A DNA stretch of 64,000 nt from Rhizopus arrhizus (taxonomy: Eukaryota > Mucoromycota > Mucoromycetes > Mucorales > Rhizopodaceae), in contig JAKZZE010000032.1 in assembly GCA_024220505.1 (NCBI GenBank), forward strand, positions 193,501 to 257,500. The letters are read 5' to 3'. The notes below the pieces were generated by a model. That model did no database searches, had not been told where the DNA came from, and saw nothing but the letters and a program-made list of their open reading frames with translations. Shown one piece after another: positions 10,971-22,156 of the stretch; within the stretch, counting starts at the first letter, position 1, and each line of letters begins with the position of its first letter. A program made the position numbers and the translations under genes.

Positions 10971-13612
10971 ATGTCTAATTCACTCTTGTTAAGATTGTTT
11001 ACTTCTGAATACTTTAATGCTTGGATTGCTATATCTTATATATTCAAATATCCTGATAATGTTGGTATTCAGCACTACCTTTGCTCTCAATTAAGAAAGT
11101 TCCCTGTTGGTGAAATTGAGTTCTTTTTACCTCAACTAATGTAAGCAAGAAAAATGATAACAATAAGGCAGGGACTAATGTTTTACATGAAAGGCACCTT
11201 TTGATGACAAGGCCAACAGAATCAGCAGCATTAGAAAGTTATTTAATAGACGCTTGTGAAAGGTCAACCCATATGGCTATTATGGTAACCAAAGACATAA
11301 AAAAGTCTGGTGTTGTTTCTTATTCTGTTCATAGAGCCTTTGGTACCTGCAAGCCTATCTATCCGATCTATCCACTCACCCAACCAGTCCATCTTTTCAG
11401 CTGTGTAAAAGGATATTAAACCGATGCCAAGCCATTTTATTTGCAGCAGAGAACCAACTGGAAGAAACACAAAAGGTACATGAACATGCTCTGCCCACCT
11501 TGGTAGGCATGGGTGCTCTGTTGGCTGGCATCGGATTACCCGCAGCCACCAAACCGATTGGGAACCTGGCGATCGCTCAGGGCCGTACCTTTGAATGGAC
11601 AAATGAAGAAGTAGACGAAAAGCCCGTGTTTTTACCAACGCGACAGTTCACAGCGACCCTGGAGGACCTTCACCGGGGCAAGGCCTTTGCTCGGCTAAAG
11701 CAAAAGATCCACCCCAAGGTCACTGTTGTACCGCATGATGCCGACGCCCCACCCCAGCTACTGAAGGAGATGGAGACAACGATGAAGGCCATGGCCCAAT
11801 CCTCTGTCCCGACCAACCAACAGGACCTTTCACGCCCCACGTCTCCCATCAGCCAGACATTTGATGATGACCGTCTGCTGCTTCGCTCCTCGTATTTCTG
11901 CTCAGAGATGCAGTTTCTTTTGGCCCTGGTGGACATTGCAACCCGGCTGGTGATTGTGCCCAAACCGGCTCGATTGAGTGCTTTGCATGCCGAACTGACT
12001 CTGCTCAATCATAACTTACCAGCCGAGATTTGCTTGCCTCTGTGGTGTCCTGCGACAGACAGCCGGCCATTTCATCATCGCGTGGTACGCATCAGTCCGA
12101 CAGATGCGGTTGTTTTGAATTCGGCAGAGCGGGTAAGCAGATGGATAAAGTGACCCCTTTCTGATTCGTTGCATAGGCACCTTACTTGCTGATGATTGAA
12201 GTATTGGATGACGAGTTAAGTCTAGATCCCTTGGATAACTGCAAAGAATGTGAATCTCTCGATCTCTTCTCACCCACTCATTCTACCTCCACCACTTCCA
12301 GCCTTTCATCTGCTCCCACGCTACAGTCCATGTTTGATGCGGAAGAGTTTGCGGAAAAGATGAAGACGGCCGCCATCTTGCTCGCCCAACTCAATCAGCC
12401 TCATCCAGAACGAGAGGCGATTCGACAAAAGATCATTGCTGAAATGATGGCCCTTGAAGAAGATAGGCTGGCCAAGATGGCCATGGGGATCACTAACAAG
12501 AGCACCACCACAGCACTGGATCATCCGATCGTCATTGATCGTGAGGATCCGAGCGCGGCTGTGTTTTCAGAAGATTGGGAAGTCAAGAAGGAGCGAATTC
12601 GAGCCTCTTCACCCTATGGTCACTTGCCCAACTGGCGACTGATCTCTGTGATTGTGAAACACGGAGCTGATTTAAGACAAGAACAGCTAGCGGCTCAGTT
12701 GATTCGAGAGATGCAAAAGATTTGGCAAGATACAAATGTGGACGTCTGGGTGAAATAGTAAGTTCGATAGCTTATTTTTATGCAGAAAGAGTTGAGTTGT
12801 TTTATTTAGCATACGTGTGTTGGTGACTTCAGATGATTCTGGGTTGATTGAAACCGTCAAGAATTCAATGTCTATTCATTCTATCAAAAAGGAAGCTTAT
12901 ACAAGGAAATGGAATGAAGAAGGGTCTGCTTTTACATTAAAAGATTACTATTTGAGGGTAAGAAGGTGTATGCGTTGTCCTGCTTAAAATACTGATTGTC
13001 TATATAGAGGTGGGGACCAGAAGAGAGTGAGAGCTACAAGAATGCACAAGACGCGTTCCTAAAGAGTTTAGCAGGTTACTCTATCGCCTGCTACTTGATG
13101 CAAATCAAGGATAGACATAACGGTAACCTCTTGATCGACGATCAAGGTCATATCGTTCATATTGACTTTGGTTTTATTCTTTCCAACTCGCCTGGATCCG
13201 TTGGATTTGAGATGGCGCCCTTCAAGTTACCACAAGAGTACATTGATCTCTTGGGCGGGTTACATGGCAGTAAATTTGCGCAATATAAATCGCTAATGAA
13301 GGCAGCCTTCTTGGCCGTTCGCAAGCATTGTGACAATATCTTGTTATTAACCGAGATGATGTCAAAGGACTCCAAGTTACCATGCTTTCAATATCACGGT
13401 GTGTTGGCTCAATTAAAGGAAAGATTTCAGTTACAATTGACGGATGGTCAAGTAGAAGTGTTTGTAGATAAATTAATCATGAGTAGCTGTTGTAATGTGT
13501 TTACTAGACTTTATGACGCATTTCAATATTATTCACAGGTAAGCAATCGTGCATTTGTATTTATTCATGTAAAAAAATAACGTTTTATGTACATAAAAAG
13601 GGAATATTGTAA
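10971..13612 (+). CDS. PIK1: Phosphatidylinositol 4-kinase, Pik1/PI4KB type
   Basis: Makes PI4P from phosphatidylinositol at the Golgi. Exons: 10971-11140 (or from acceptor 10960 if the upstream exon is used), 11194-11284, 11335-12132, 12177-12757, 12810-12957, 13008-13538 and 13601-13612. The body gives 776 residues. The N-terminal lipid-kinase-unique/helical region (SLLLRLFTSEYFNAWIAISY) is followed by SLWYLQAYLSDLS. A variable linker follows, then the kinase: N-lobe LLMIEVLDDE, hinge region GADLRQEQLAAQLIREMQKI, catalytic loop MQIKDRHNGNLL and activation loop HIDFGFILSNSPG. The last exon is only 12 nt and gives the terminal GIL that PI4KB proteins typically carry. Without it the ORF would read through intron sequence. 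The start is the least certain part. Confidence 0.93.
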
Positions 13613-14407
13613 AATAATGTATTTTATAATGTAATTTGATCAAATAAGATCAAGTCTTTTTTAAAGCCAACATTGTTTTTTAATGAATAAAAAAAAAAAA
13701 CTTTTGGTTCCTCTTGTTTTTCTCATTTCAAATTACATTACAAAAAAGAAAACCAGAAAACACATCCCCTTTCTGTTTTATTCTCGTTCTTTCCATCAAT
13801 AACTAAACAAAAGCAATTTTTTGTTCGTGTTTCAGACAATTTAATTTCCCTCTTAATGATTCATCATGTATAATCAAGCCAGGCCTTTTTTATGAAAGAA
13901 AAGAATAAAAACAGAGCAATAAGGAGGTTATTGGTCTTGGTTTTTGCTAAATGTAAAGAAGAAGAAAAAAAAAATAAAGAAAAAAATTTTAAATTATTTC
14001 TCTGTGTCGGAGTGAATCCAAAAAATAGCGGGATGAATAAATAGCCAACAACGTCATTTGCTGTGATAAAGTGAAGGCTTATGATTCTTTTGAAAAATAG
14101 AGCATTCGACCATCAAGTTTTAAGCATCTAAATTGAATTCAAGTGACCACAATGGACTGAATACGTTTATGTTACACTATTATATCACTGCCACTTTTTA
14201 TCTTGTTTACTGACGACATTTTCCTATTTGTACTTGATTTATTTAGACAATCCGTGAGAATGATTTTGGTGTGACAAAGTCAGACCTGTCTATTTAAACA
14301 CCCGACAACCAATCTTAAATTTTTTTTTTTTTTCTTTCTTCATTTCTTTCTCTTTTCCTTTTGTTTCACTTCATACTTTTTTTTTTTATATATCAATTAT
14401 TGGGCAA
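13613..14407. other. Intergenic region, no gene seen
   Basis: About 800 bp of AT-rich sequence between the Pik1 stop and the inositol-phosphate kinase start. The last 100 bp is a pyrimidine-rich (T/C) leader typical of the promoters in this window. No coding, tRNA or repeat signal was found. Confidence 0.7.
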
Positions 14408-14416
14408 ATGAAATGA
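14408..14416 (+). promoter_or_regulatory. Two-codon upstream ORF overlapping the kinase start codon
   Basis: ATG AAA TGA lies immediately before the inositol-phosphate kinase ORF, and its TGA overlaps the main ATG (14413). Scanning ribosomes would meet this minimal uORF first. The termination-reinitiation geometry is visible in the sequence, but any effect on translation is inference and depends on where the transcript starts. Confidence 0.4.
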
Positions 14417-15392
14417 AAGAACTTTCAGATGTTATCACTGTTTTACCTCTTAAACATAAAGCAGGAGGTCATGTTGCCATGTTTCGCTTATCGAATGGTC
14501 CTTTATGTAAAGCGATTAAAACAAATGAAGATGCTTTTTATAGAGATTTATTAAGACATGGAAAGTTAAAAAGATTCTTACCTAGGTATCTAGGCATTAT
14601 TCATGTCGACTATCAAAATGGATACCCCCAAATTCCTTTAGAAAGCGATAGAAAAAGACTTGCTCAATTTCAAAGACACTGTCATATTGATCCACCTTCT
14701 TGTGAACAAATCGGTCAAGAGTTTATGGTCATGGATGACATGACGTTTGGATTGAAGAAACCTTGTATTCTTGATTTAAAGATGGGTACTCGACAACATG
14801 GAGTTTATGTTAGTCCAGAAAAGATGAAGAGTCAAAAGTTCAAATGTGAACAGTCAACGAGTGGTCAATTGGGTGTACGTGTATGTGGTATGCAGGTAAA
14901 GTTCTTTTTTTTGAATCGATCGATAACTGTACTGATGATTGTGTTGTGATGGAAGAGTAGGTTTATAAAGTGAATAAAGGACATTATGATATTCAAGATA
15001 AATACACTGGACGTACATTAAATGTTGATTCCTTTCAAGAAACTATAAACCAATTTTTATTTAATGGAAATCGACTTTTAATTGAATTTATTCCTATTCT
15101 TTTAAACAAATTACATGCCTTGTATTATGACATTAAGAAAATGATTGGTTATCGATTTTATGGAGCTAGTTTGTTGATTGTTTATGATGGATTAGAATTG
15201 AGTAAAGGAATTAAGATGAAATTAATTGATTTTACACATTGTATTACAAGAAAAGAAATTATTGAAAATCAAGATAATATGACATACCCGCCTGAAAGAG
15301 GCTCTTTTTGTCCTGACGATGGTTTTCTTCAAGGCATCAATACTTTAATAGATGTTTTATCTACTTTACATGAATCTGCTATTGTACAATAA
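14413..15392 (+). CDS. Inositol polyphosphate kinase, IP6K/Kcs1 family
   Basis: Phosphorylates inositol phosphates. IP6K/Kcs1 enzymes make the pyrophosphate 5-IP7 from IP6, and related IPK members make IP4/IP5. Two exons, 14413-14895 and 14961-15392, give 304 residues. The family motif PxxxDxKxG is clear ([14 protein letters not shown]), followed by the [11 protein letters not shown] strand and the catalytic/metal-binding LIDFTHC. At 304 residues this is essentially a bare catalytic domain, much shorter than yeast Kcs1. Start 14413 follows a T-rich leader and a two-codon uORF. Its stop codon lies nine bases from the stop of the converging Set5-like gene. IP6K versus IPMK specificity cannot be settled by eye, but the motifs and the SLLIVYDG strand favour IP6K. 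Confidence 0.9.
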
Positions 15393-15401
15393 ACTATATT
15401 T

Positions 15402-16634
15402 TTATTCTGCTCTCAATCTTAAACCTTTACGTAATTCGTCTGTCAATTCTAAATCTTTTTCACAGCGTTCACATTTACAATTGAATAAATAAGATTTATC
15501 CAAATAAGTCTGTCTTGTTTCCTTATTCCATCTTGGATTCACATAAGTCTCAAAGAGCTGTTCACCTTGTTTGATATCACGAACGGCTCTGACTGCGATC
15601 TTGTATTGTGATTTAGGGTTAGGATAATCGATACTGACGTTAGGATAACAATTGTGATTGATGTGAGAGTGAACGAGATACATGCCACCGTTTTGATTGT
15701 TGATGTTGAATTTACCCATAAAGTTCAAAAAGGTCTCTTCGTCCTCAAACAGCTTTTCCTTGAGCGCCTCGGGCAACTCTTGGGTGATCTTACACTTTGC
15801 AGGAGGTTGTTTGTAGGCCGTTCGCAAGAGATCACGGGCCTTGTTCCAAAGCTCACGGGTCGGTTGTTCCATAAAGATCCACTCGGTCTCTTTGGCCTGA
15901 CGTTCCTCTTGACTGACGGTCGCAAAGGCGTCCAGACGACCGACCACGTCCGCCAGCTCCCCTCGCTGATGGGCCAGGATCAGACGGGCATAGATACGAG
16001 CGACGGCCATCGGGGCCTGCCAACGTTCGCCTTCACAAAAGTTCATAAAGGGCGTGATGGCCGGATTAAGACGGGTGCATTCGAGTGGGTGGAATTGATC
16101 CCAGGCGGTGGCCCGGCAGGATTTGCTGCAGTAGTACATGTCACAATACTTGCAGTGCTGTGTGAGTCGGTTGGCATACAGGATCGGTTTACAGCACAGG
16201 CCACAGACATGGCCTGAACGGGCGAGGGAGAAGCCTTCCCAGGGAGGGAAATAGACATAGGGTTCTTCGGTAAACAGGATCTCGTCTTGCTTGATATCGC
16301 GTGAAGCAAACAGTCCCTTGCCGGTCACTGGGTCGACCATCCGGGCGACCACACAGTCCGAAACAGCCTTGAAGTCCAGTTTGGGATCAATAAAGGACAC
16401 GGGAATCGATGGGTCGTCGGCCAGACCTGACTTGACAGGCTGTGCACTCTGGATCAGTCCGCACTGCTGAAGGTGTTTCTTGACTCGCTTTTCAGATACT
16501 TGCCAATCCGGTTGCTGTTCCAACACCATCGTCGTCACTCGCTTGATGCCTGCTTCAGGTGTTTCAAGCTTGATCTTTTGAATGGCTTCCACAAGTGCTT
16601 CTTCACTTGGAATCGTCTTTGTGCCTTCAGACAT
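15402..16634 (-). CDS. SET5: SET/MYND-domain protein lysine methyltransferase, Set5/SMYD-like
   Basis: Single exon of 410 residues. A helical N-terminal region (~90 residues) precedes a split SET domain that opens at VARMVDPVTGKGLFASRDIK. A MYND-type zinc finger is inserted near residues 143-185 (CGLCCKPI, CKYCDMYYCSKSC, HPLEC). The SET core motif NHNCYPN near residue 330 binds AdoMet and contacts the substrate lysine, and the post-SET CKCERC is at about 392-397. In yeast Set5 methylates histone H4 lysines, so the same activity is inferred here. Base composition shifts inside the gene: the 3' end is AT-rich while the middle (about 15780-16450) is strongly GC-rich. It converges on the upstream kinase gene with nine bases between stops. 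Confidence 0.9.
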   Translation of the reverse strand: MSEGTKTIPSEEALVEAIQKIKLETPEAGIKRVTTMVLEQQPDWQVSEKRVKKHLQQCGLIQSAQPVKSGLADDPSIPVSFIDPKLDFKAVSDCVVARMVDPVTGKGLFASRDIKQDEILFTEEPYVYFPPWEGFSLARSGHVCGLCCKPILYANRLTQHCKYCDMYYCSKSCRATAWDQFHPLECTRLNPAITPFMNFCEGERWQAPMAVARIYARLILAHQRGELADVVGRLDAFATVSQEERQAKETEWIFMEQPTRELWNKARDLLRTAYKQPPAKCKITQELPEALKEKLFEDEETFLNFMGKFNINNQNGGMYLVHSHINHNCYPNVSIDYPNPKSQYKIAVRAVRDIKQGEQLFETYVNPRWNKETRQTYLDKSYLFNCKCERCEKDLELTDELRKGLRLRAE

Positions 16635-17664
16635 GTGCAGTCGGCTGAAAAAAAGAAAAAAATTTTACTCTATTTTTTTTTGGAGTAGAGCTGAAACCCA
16701 ATTCAATGGCTGTGACTGAATCGAGTCAAACAGGAGACCATCGAACGGTGGTAGCAAAGAAAAAAAAAAAAAAAAAAAAAAAAAGAGGGCCGAAATAACG
16801 AGTCACGGCAACCCGTGGAGTGAGAACCTGAAAGGGAGCGATGGAATAGCAAAACAAGCCATGGTGACAAAGAGACCATGCTCTCTGGTTGCAGAATTAT
16901 AAAGTGCTTGAGATGTTCCCCTCCAGGATTTTTCTACTTGCAGCTTCTACAAGAGTTGTCTAGAGGTATACATTGGAAGGTAAAAGAAGGGTTGGTTTCC
17001 AAGGGAATTTCGCCTAATGGGGTTCATGTTTTCCAAAAGTGTCATCAACAACCTATGCCAAAGACTCGTCTTGATTTCTAGATTGAAGTCTGTTCAGATA
17101 TTCAATACAGAGATACAGTGATCAACGGATGACTGACTGTAGAAGAAGATCAATCGATTGAAATTCCAAATCATGGGTCCTTTGGAAAAATCCTGTGTCA
17201 ACCTGATAGTCTATTGCCTTTATGACCTTTTTTTAATAAGGCAAACACGAACACTTCAAAACTGCTTGGATAATGAACGTGGTAGTCTGTGTTTAAAATC
17301 AATTTTACAGTAGACCACCAAAAGAAGGAGGTGTCTTGTCTTGATCAGTGTCTGTCTACCGTATCATCTTGTTGTTTATAAAAAGTGTATTCTTTTGGAC
17401 TTTTTCAAAAGCTGCTGTACTAGAGCATGAAGGTCATACTTGATCAGTATGTGTGATAATAAAGAACTTTTTTGTATAGGGCAGCTTGAAATAGTAAAGG
17501 AAGTCAGTAGGTAGTAGGAGAGAGGAAGATTCTGATTCGTGAAATACAAGCCAATCACATCACTTGATTCAATCCTCGCTCCTGCTTTTATTTCTTCTCA
17601 GCCACCCATTCTATTTTTTTTTTCTCTCTTTTTTTTTTTAAAAAAAAAAACGAGATCTTGTAAA
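16635..17664. other. Divergent intergenic region, no gene seen
   Basis: Separates the minus-strand SET gene from plus-strand Rlp7. It contains an A-run (about 16761-16784), a second A/T-rich block before the Rlp7 ATG, and short ORFs without recognisable similarity. Confidence 0.65.
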
Positions 17665-18486
17665 ATGTCTGACAGGTAAAAAAAAAAAAAAAAGGAACAA
17701 GATCCAAAAGGAAATGACTGATGTTGTTATGTATTCAGCCACAGAACGATTGCCAACCCTGTATATGTATCCGAGACGCTTTTAAAGAAAAGAAAGCGTA
17801 ATGACAAAATTGCTGCCGAAAAGGCCAAAGAGAGAGCCGAGACGAAAAAGAAGCAAAAGTTGGCACAGAGAACACAGTTCAAGAGAGCAGATGAATTTGT
17901 ACGTGCGTTTAGAACAAAAGAAAAGCAAAAGCGTCGTATCAACTCGATCGAGGCCGGTAAAAACAAAGCGTCCAAGCGAAAGCAGGGTGACGGTCGATTG
18001 CTCTTTGTGGCTCGTATCAAGACAGACAAGGCGATTCATCCTGATATTGTCCGTGCGCTCAAGAACTTGCGTTTGTTGAAGATGAACAGTGGTGTGTTTG
18101 TGGTCTGTAACGAGACGACGATGCAGGATCTCTTGCGAGTGGAACCTTTTGTGACTTATGGTTCACCCAGCTTAAAGACGATCCGTGATTTGATCATGAA
18201 GCGTGGTTCGACCTTGGTCAGCGGCAAACGTACTCCTCTCAGTAATAACGCAATCATCGAAGAAGCCTTGGGCAAGCTCGATATTATTTGTTTGGAAGAT
18301 CTTGTTCATGAAGTGTCTACAGTAGGCGAAAACTTTGCATCTGTCTCTAGTTTCTTGGAACCTTTTGAATTGCATGACCCTGTCAAGGGATGGCGTCAAA
18401 AGAAGTTGAAGGAAGTGATTGAGAGAAGCAGTGAAGAAGAAAGTGCTGATGATGATATCAACAAATTAGTGGAAACGATGAATTAG
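17665..18486 (+). CDS. RLP7: Ribosome biogenesis protein of the uL30 family (Rlp7/RPL7L1 type)
   Basis: Two exons, 17665-17675 and 17739-18486, give 252 residues. The first exon supplies only MSD and part of a serine codon. The N-terminal ~75 residues are a Lys/Arg/Glu helix (LLKKRKRNDKIAAEKAKER) typical of L7-like proteins. The uL30 core follows (LLFVARIKTDKAIHPDIVRA, then ALKNLRLLKMNSGVFVV). The Rlp7/RPL7L1 branch is shown by ALGKLDIICLEDLVHEVSTV in place of the ribosomal L7 version, and by the SSFLEPFEL ending. Rlp7 is a nucleolar pre-60S assembly factor needed for ITS2 processing in yeast. The acidic C-terminus (SSEEESADDD) is an extra compared with the core family. Confidence 0.93.
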
Positions 18487-18658
18487 ATTATATAATCAAC
18501 TCACTTTACTGCATTCTACCCTTTCTCTCTCTTTTTTTATTCTGTCATTTGTATAAATTAATTAAATAACTGTTAGAAACCTTTTTTTTCATAAAGAACT
18601 GTGATTTCTTTTTTTAATGTAGTCAATAGTACCACTGAATGATGAAGACAGAAAATGA

Positions 18659-19034
18659 CTATCGTGCGACTCGTCCAAGCGTATATTCGAATGCGGCTGT
18701 ACCTTCGCTACATGCATTCAAACATACCTTACCGCGTGAGACATAGATGACATGAAAATCATACAAATCCAATGCGATCAACATGTATTGCAATGCAAGC
18801 TTCACACGCCATCTTTGAAAAGAAGAGTCCGTCTTGTACTCTGGCCAAATCTGGATCAACTCTTGATCAAACTGAACGTACACCTTTCTCTTTTTGACCA
18901 CATAATTTCCCTTCATCTCATCCACTCGGTTACAAAAAGTCAAGACAGCAGCGGAAGCTACAAGGATGATCAACCACCCTTTTAAAGAAGAAAAAGATTG
19001 TTTATTTACTTATCACTCGATTGGCATCCAACAT
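18659..19034 (-). CDS. Small single-pass membrane or secreted protein, unknown
   Basis: Two exons, 19034-19010 and 18978-18659, give 114 residues. The N-terminus MLDANRVIR is followed by a hydrophobic segment (WLIILVASAAVLTF, residues ~10-23). This fits a signal anchor or uncleaved signal sequence. The remainder is soluble, with aromatic-rich stretches (VQFDQELIQIWPEYK, ALQYMLIALDLYDFHVIYVS) and two cysteines near the end. The intron is 31 bp, shorter than usual, so the splice choice is tentative, although it keeps frame and gives the ATG. No family was recognised. Confidence 0.5.
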
Positions 19035-20184
19035 GATTTTAAAAAAAAGTTTTATTTTTTTTTTTATTTTTTTTCGTATTTTATATGAGATTGTATCAAC
19101 CCTTTTATTTATCATTTCCAAAAGACAAAGTGAACCGAAGCAATCCATTCGATTCGAGTAGCAGACCCTAGACTTTATTTTATCCCAGTTCAAACTTGAT
19201 GTCCTGTTTTAAACAAAAAATACAGTTGTCTAGTCTGAAATGGGTTCGCATCATTCAACTTTAAATCATTCACAGATGGTCAATGTTTATTTTGAATAAA
19301 CAATGATGTGTGACATTTATCTTTTTATAGTAAAGCACATGTCCAAAGCAGAAAAAGACACTGAAGGGAATTGTTTATGATTTATTATAAACTTTATCCA
19401 AATTTAGATCTTGTCAACATCCGAATATCCGTCATGCAGACCAATTTTGAATAAAGAATTAGAAAAAAAAAAAACAATGGCGGGAAAGACAGAGGGTGAG
19501 GTTAGAGAAACAGTGGACTCCGCAATCTCGGTAAGAGGTAAATTGGTGCATCTCGGTTTAAAGAGAACTAACCTGCTTATGTTGATAGAATGTGTGACGC
19601 AACCAAGAAGAGCCTTTGAATAAAACTCATTCGAATGATGGATAATGAAAGGTTGTAAAAGATTCATCCTAGCTCTCTCTTTTTTTTTTTTTTTTTTTTT
19701 TTAATGCGCATACACACACACAATTTCAATCTAAAAAAAAAAAAAAAAATAGAAATTAAATTACGCTTTATTAAAAAAAAGACGCGGGTCCGTGTATGTG
19801 TGGTGAGATGATGACCCGGTAAGCTAAAGTTCTCATTTGCTGTCTATGATTCCCTTTGTCAAAATGACGTTTGTGAAGCGAGTGAATAAGAAATAACGTA
19901 ATCCTCTTTTGTTCATAGCAAAACGTGGAAAGAATCCCAAGGGAACGTGTCAAGCAAAAGATAAGACTGTGTTACTTTTTGAATACAACCTTCTTTAACC
20001 GAAAGAATTCAAGATGGTATTAACAAGATTTGAATACAAAAACGGATGGCACGCACAAAAGCCAATTTCCTTTTAAAGAACATGGACCTTAAGGGGGGTC
20101 AGAGAGATTCCGCGGAACGAGATGAATTATAAAAATGGTCTCTATTTTTCTTCTTTTATTTTTTCTTGTTCTTTTTTTTTAAAG
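19035..20184. other. Intergenic region, nothing firm
   Basis: AT-rich with T- and A-runs (about 19680-19702 and 19733-19749). A short plus-strand reading frame starting MAGKTEGEVRE at about 19478 looks mildly coding, but no splice model keeps it open, so I do not call it. Confidence 0.55.
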
Positions 20185-20486
20185 ATGAACAAGAAAGTCC
20201 AATTCTCTGGTGACGTTGAATTCGTGAGCACATTTGCAAATGAAGATTATGGTAAATAGAGTCACATTCTCTTCTGCTTGTACTTATCTCTTTCACAGAT
20301 CGAACAGCACAAGAAGTAGCCAAGTTGACTTATAGAGACATGCTCGAATTATTAACAATGAAATCACAGTGGAAAAGAGATTTGGAAAAGATGATGGCTG
20401 AAAGAGACTTGAAAGAAAGTCAAGTGAATCAAGTCAGCAAGACAAACAACACAAACACTTACAATGTGCCAGAAATTTGCACTTGA
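20185..20486 (+). CDS. Small protein with a KVxF-type phosphatase-docking motif
   Basis: Exons 20185-20251 and 20299-20486 give 84 residues. The protein opens MNKKVQFSGDVEFVSTF and continues ANEDYDRTAQEVAKLTYRDM, then a basic/amphipathic helix and a Thr/Asn-rich tail. The KVQF near the N-terminus matches the RVxF consensus used by protein phosphatase 1 regulators. The following (E/D)YDRT is a short motif seen downstream of RVxF in some fungal PP1 partners, which is my recollection of a pattern and not a verified match. Too short for a confident family. Confidence 0.6.
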
Positions 20487-20878
20487 ATATACCAACATTT
20501 TATAGTCAACCTCATCACCCTTTCAAACATCTCTTCTTCTTTTCCCCCTTCAAACAACTGTATCATTCAAAAACCTTAACCCGCATTGTCACCTTTTTGT
20601 AATTAATTTTTATTTTTTCTTTTTGGCTTTTATTCCAAAAATAAATCATTTCAAACTCCATTTAAAAATAGAAGGAAACCATAGTTGGGCGTGCCAAAAA
20701 AATCATAATACAATGAATTCAGGATGAATAGAGATGCAAAAGCGTATGTAAAATAGAATGCAAAAAAAAAAAGGAGGATTAAGAAAGTAAATGCAGTAAA
20801 TAAAGATGAATGGATTAGAAGAAGAAGAGGGGGGTATCATAAGCTTATGTTTTAAATAGATGCGTAAAAAGGAGAGAA
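20487..20878. other. Convergent intergenic region, nothing seen
   Basis: 3' flanks of the small plus-strand gene and the minus-strand kinase gene. AT-rich, no coding or repeat signal. Confidence 0.7.
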
Positions 20879-21925
20879 TTAATTGAACCAAGGATGAGTC
20901 AAGACTTGATGAATGGTAGGTCTGTGTTGAGGATCCTTTTCGAGTAGTGAAACAATGAGATGTTTACATTCCACAGACACTTTGATTCTAGGCCTCATGA
21001 TTGGACCCGAAATGGCTGATTCTGAATCAGGAAAGGGCACTTCACCAAACAAGAGAGTGTAGAGCAAGACACCCAAGGACCAAATGTCGGCTGATTCTGG
21101 ACGATAAGGTTGATTGAGCAAGATTTCGGGGGGTGCGGATGAGACCGTGCCATAGAAACGAACAAACCGTTTGTTTTTTTTTTTTTTACGATCGAGGACG
21201 ACGGCCGAACCGAAATCGATGAATTTGACCTAAGAGAAAGTGTCAGGAAAGTAAAGAGAGAGAGGACTTACTTTATAGTCTTGATCAATCACCACATTTT
21301 CATCCTTGATGTCACGGTGACAGATACCCAAGTTGTCCAGATAGGCAACACAGTGCACGATCTGTCGAAAGATGTCTTTTGCACGAGGTTCATCAAAGTG
21401 TTTGTGCTGCTCGATGCACTCAAACAGATCGCATGAGGCCCTTCTCGCGAACGGTCTCGACAGCATCTCTTCCTCTTCGTCACTGCTGATCGTCGACTGT
21501 GAGTCTTGAGAGAGCGCGGGCGAACGACTGACCGGGGTCGACGGTCGAGCGACCCACTGACTGCCGTGGAGCTCCATGACGAGATAGAAATAGACCGAGT
21601 CTTGATAGACATCACAAAACTGGATAATGTTCTCATGACGCACTCGTCTGAGGACATGGATCTCCACTGGCACCAGACCCATCTCCACATCCTCCACCCA
21701 GGCTGATTTCGGTACCTTTTTACGCACAATGAATTTCACCGCTCGTTCGATCCCCGTCTGCCGTTCATACGCAGACACCACAAACCCAAATCCTCCGCTG
21801 CCCAACTCTTGACCCACTGCGTATTTTTCACTGAATGCAGGATGAAGTGAGTGATGTGAGAGGTGTCTGGCTGAAATCGTGTTGACTTTGCTCGGATCGT
21901 CATTATAAATAGGCAACGTATTCAT
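20879..21925 (-). CDS. PAS-kinase-type serine/threonine protein kinase lacking PAS domains
   Basis: Exons 21925-21272 and 21229-20879 give 334 residues. The protein is essentially one catalytic domain: glycine loop GSGGFGFV, VAIK-like lysine in ERAVKFIVRKK, catalytic loop HRDIKDENV, DFG in IDFGSA, and RFYGTVSSAPPEIL at the P+1 loop. The insert before DLFECIEQHKHF and the VPVEIHVL/YLVMELHG signatures are characteristic of PASK/Psk kinases, which link nutrient status to glycogen and translation. The usual long PAS-containing N-terminus is missing; only ~35 residues precede the kinase. A linker of ~60 Ser/Pro/acidic residues follows the hinge. The activation segment includes a run of 14 coding A (about 21174-21187) giving KKKKN, a potential slippage site. 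Confidence 0.88.
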
Positions 21926-22156
21926 GATGAATGAAATAAAAAAAATAAAAAAAAAAAAGGTATTTAAAAAGAATGAAGAAAGGGAGTGGAAAAAGGGAAA
22001 AATAATATATATTTTTTTTTTGATCGTCAGGGAGGATTTATTAAAGCAACGGTTTCGGATTTTACAATGGAATGCCCCTTTTTTTTATTTATTAATAAGG
22101 AATGGGGGTGAAAATAGACGGGTGGAAGGTCGGGTTATTTATGTGGTGTGTTGTCA

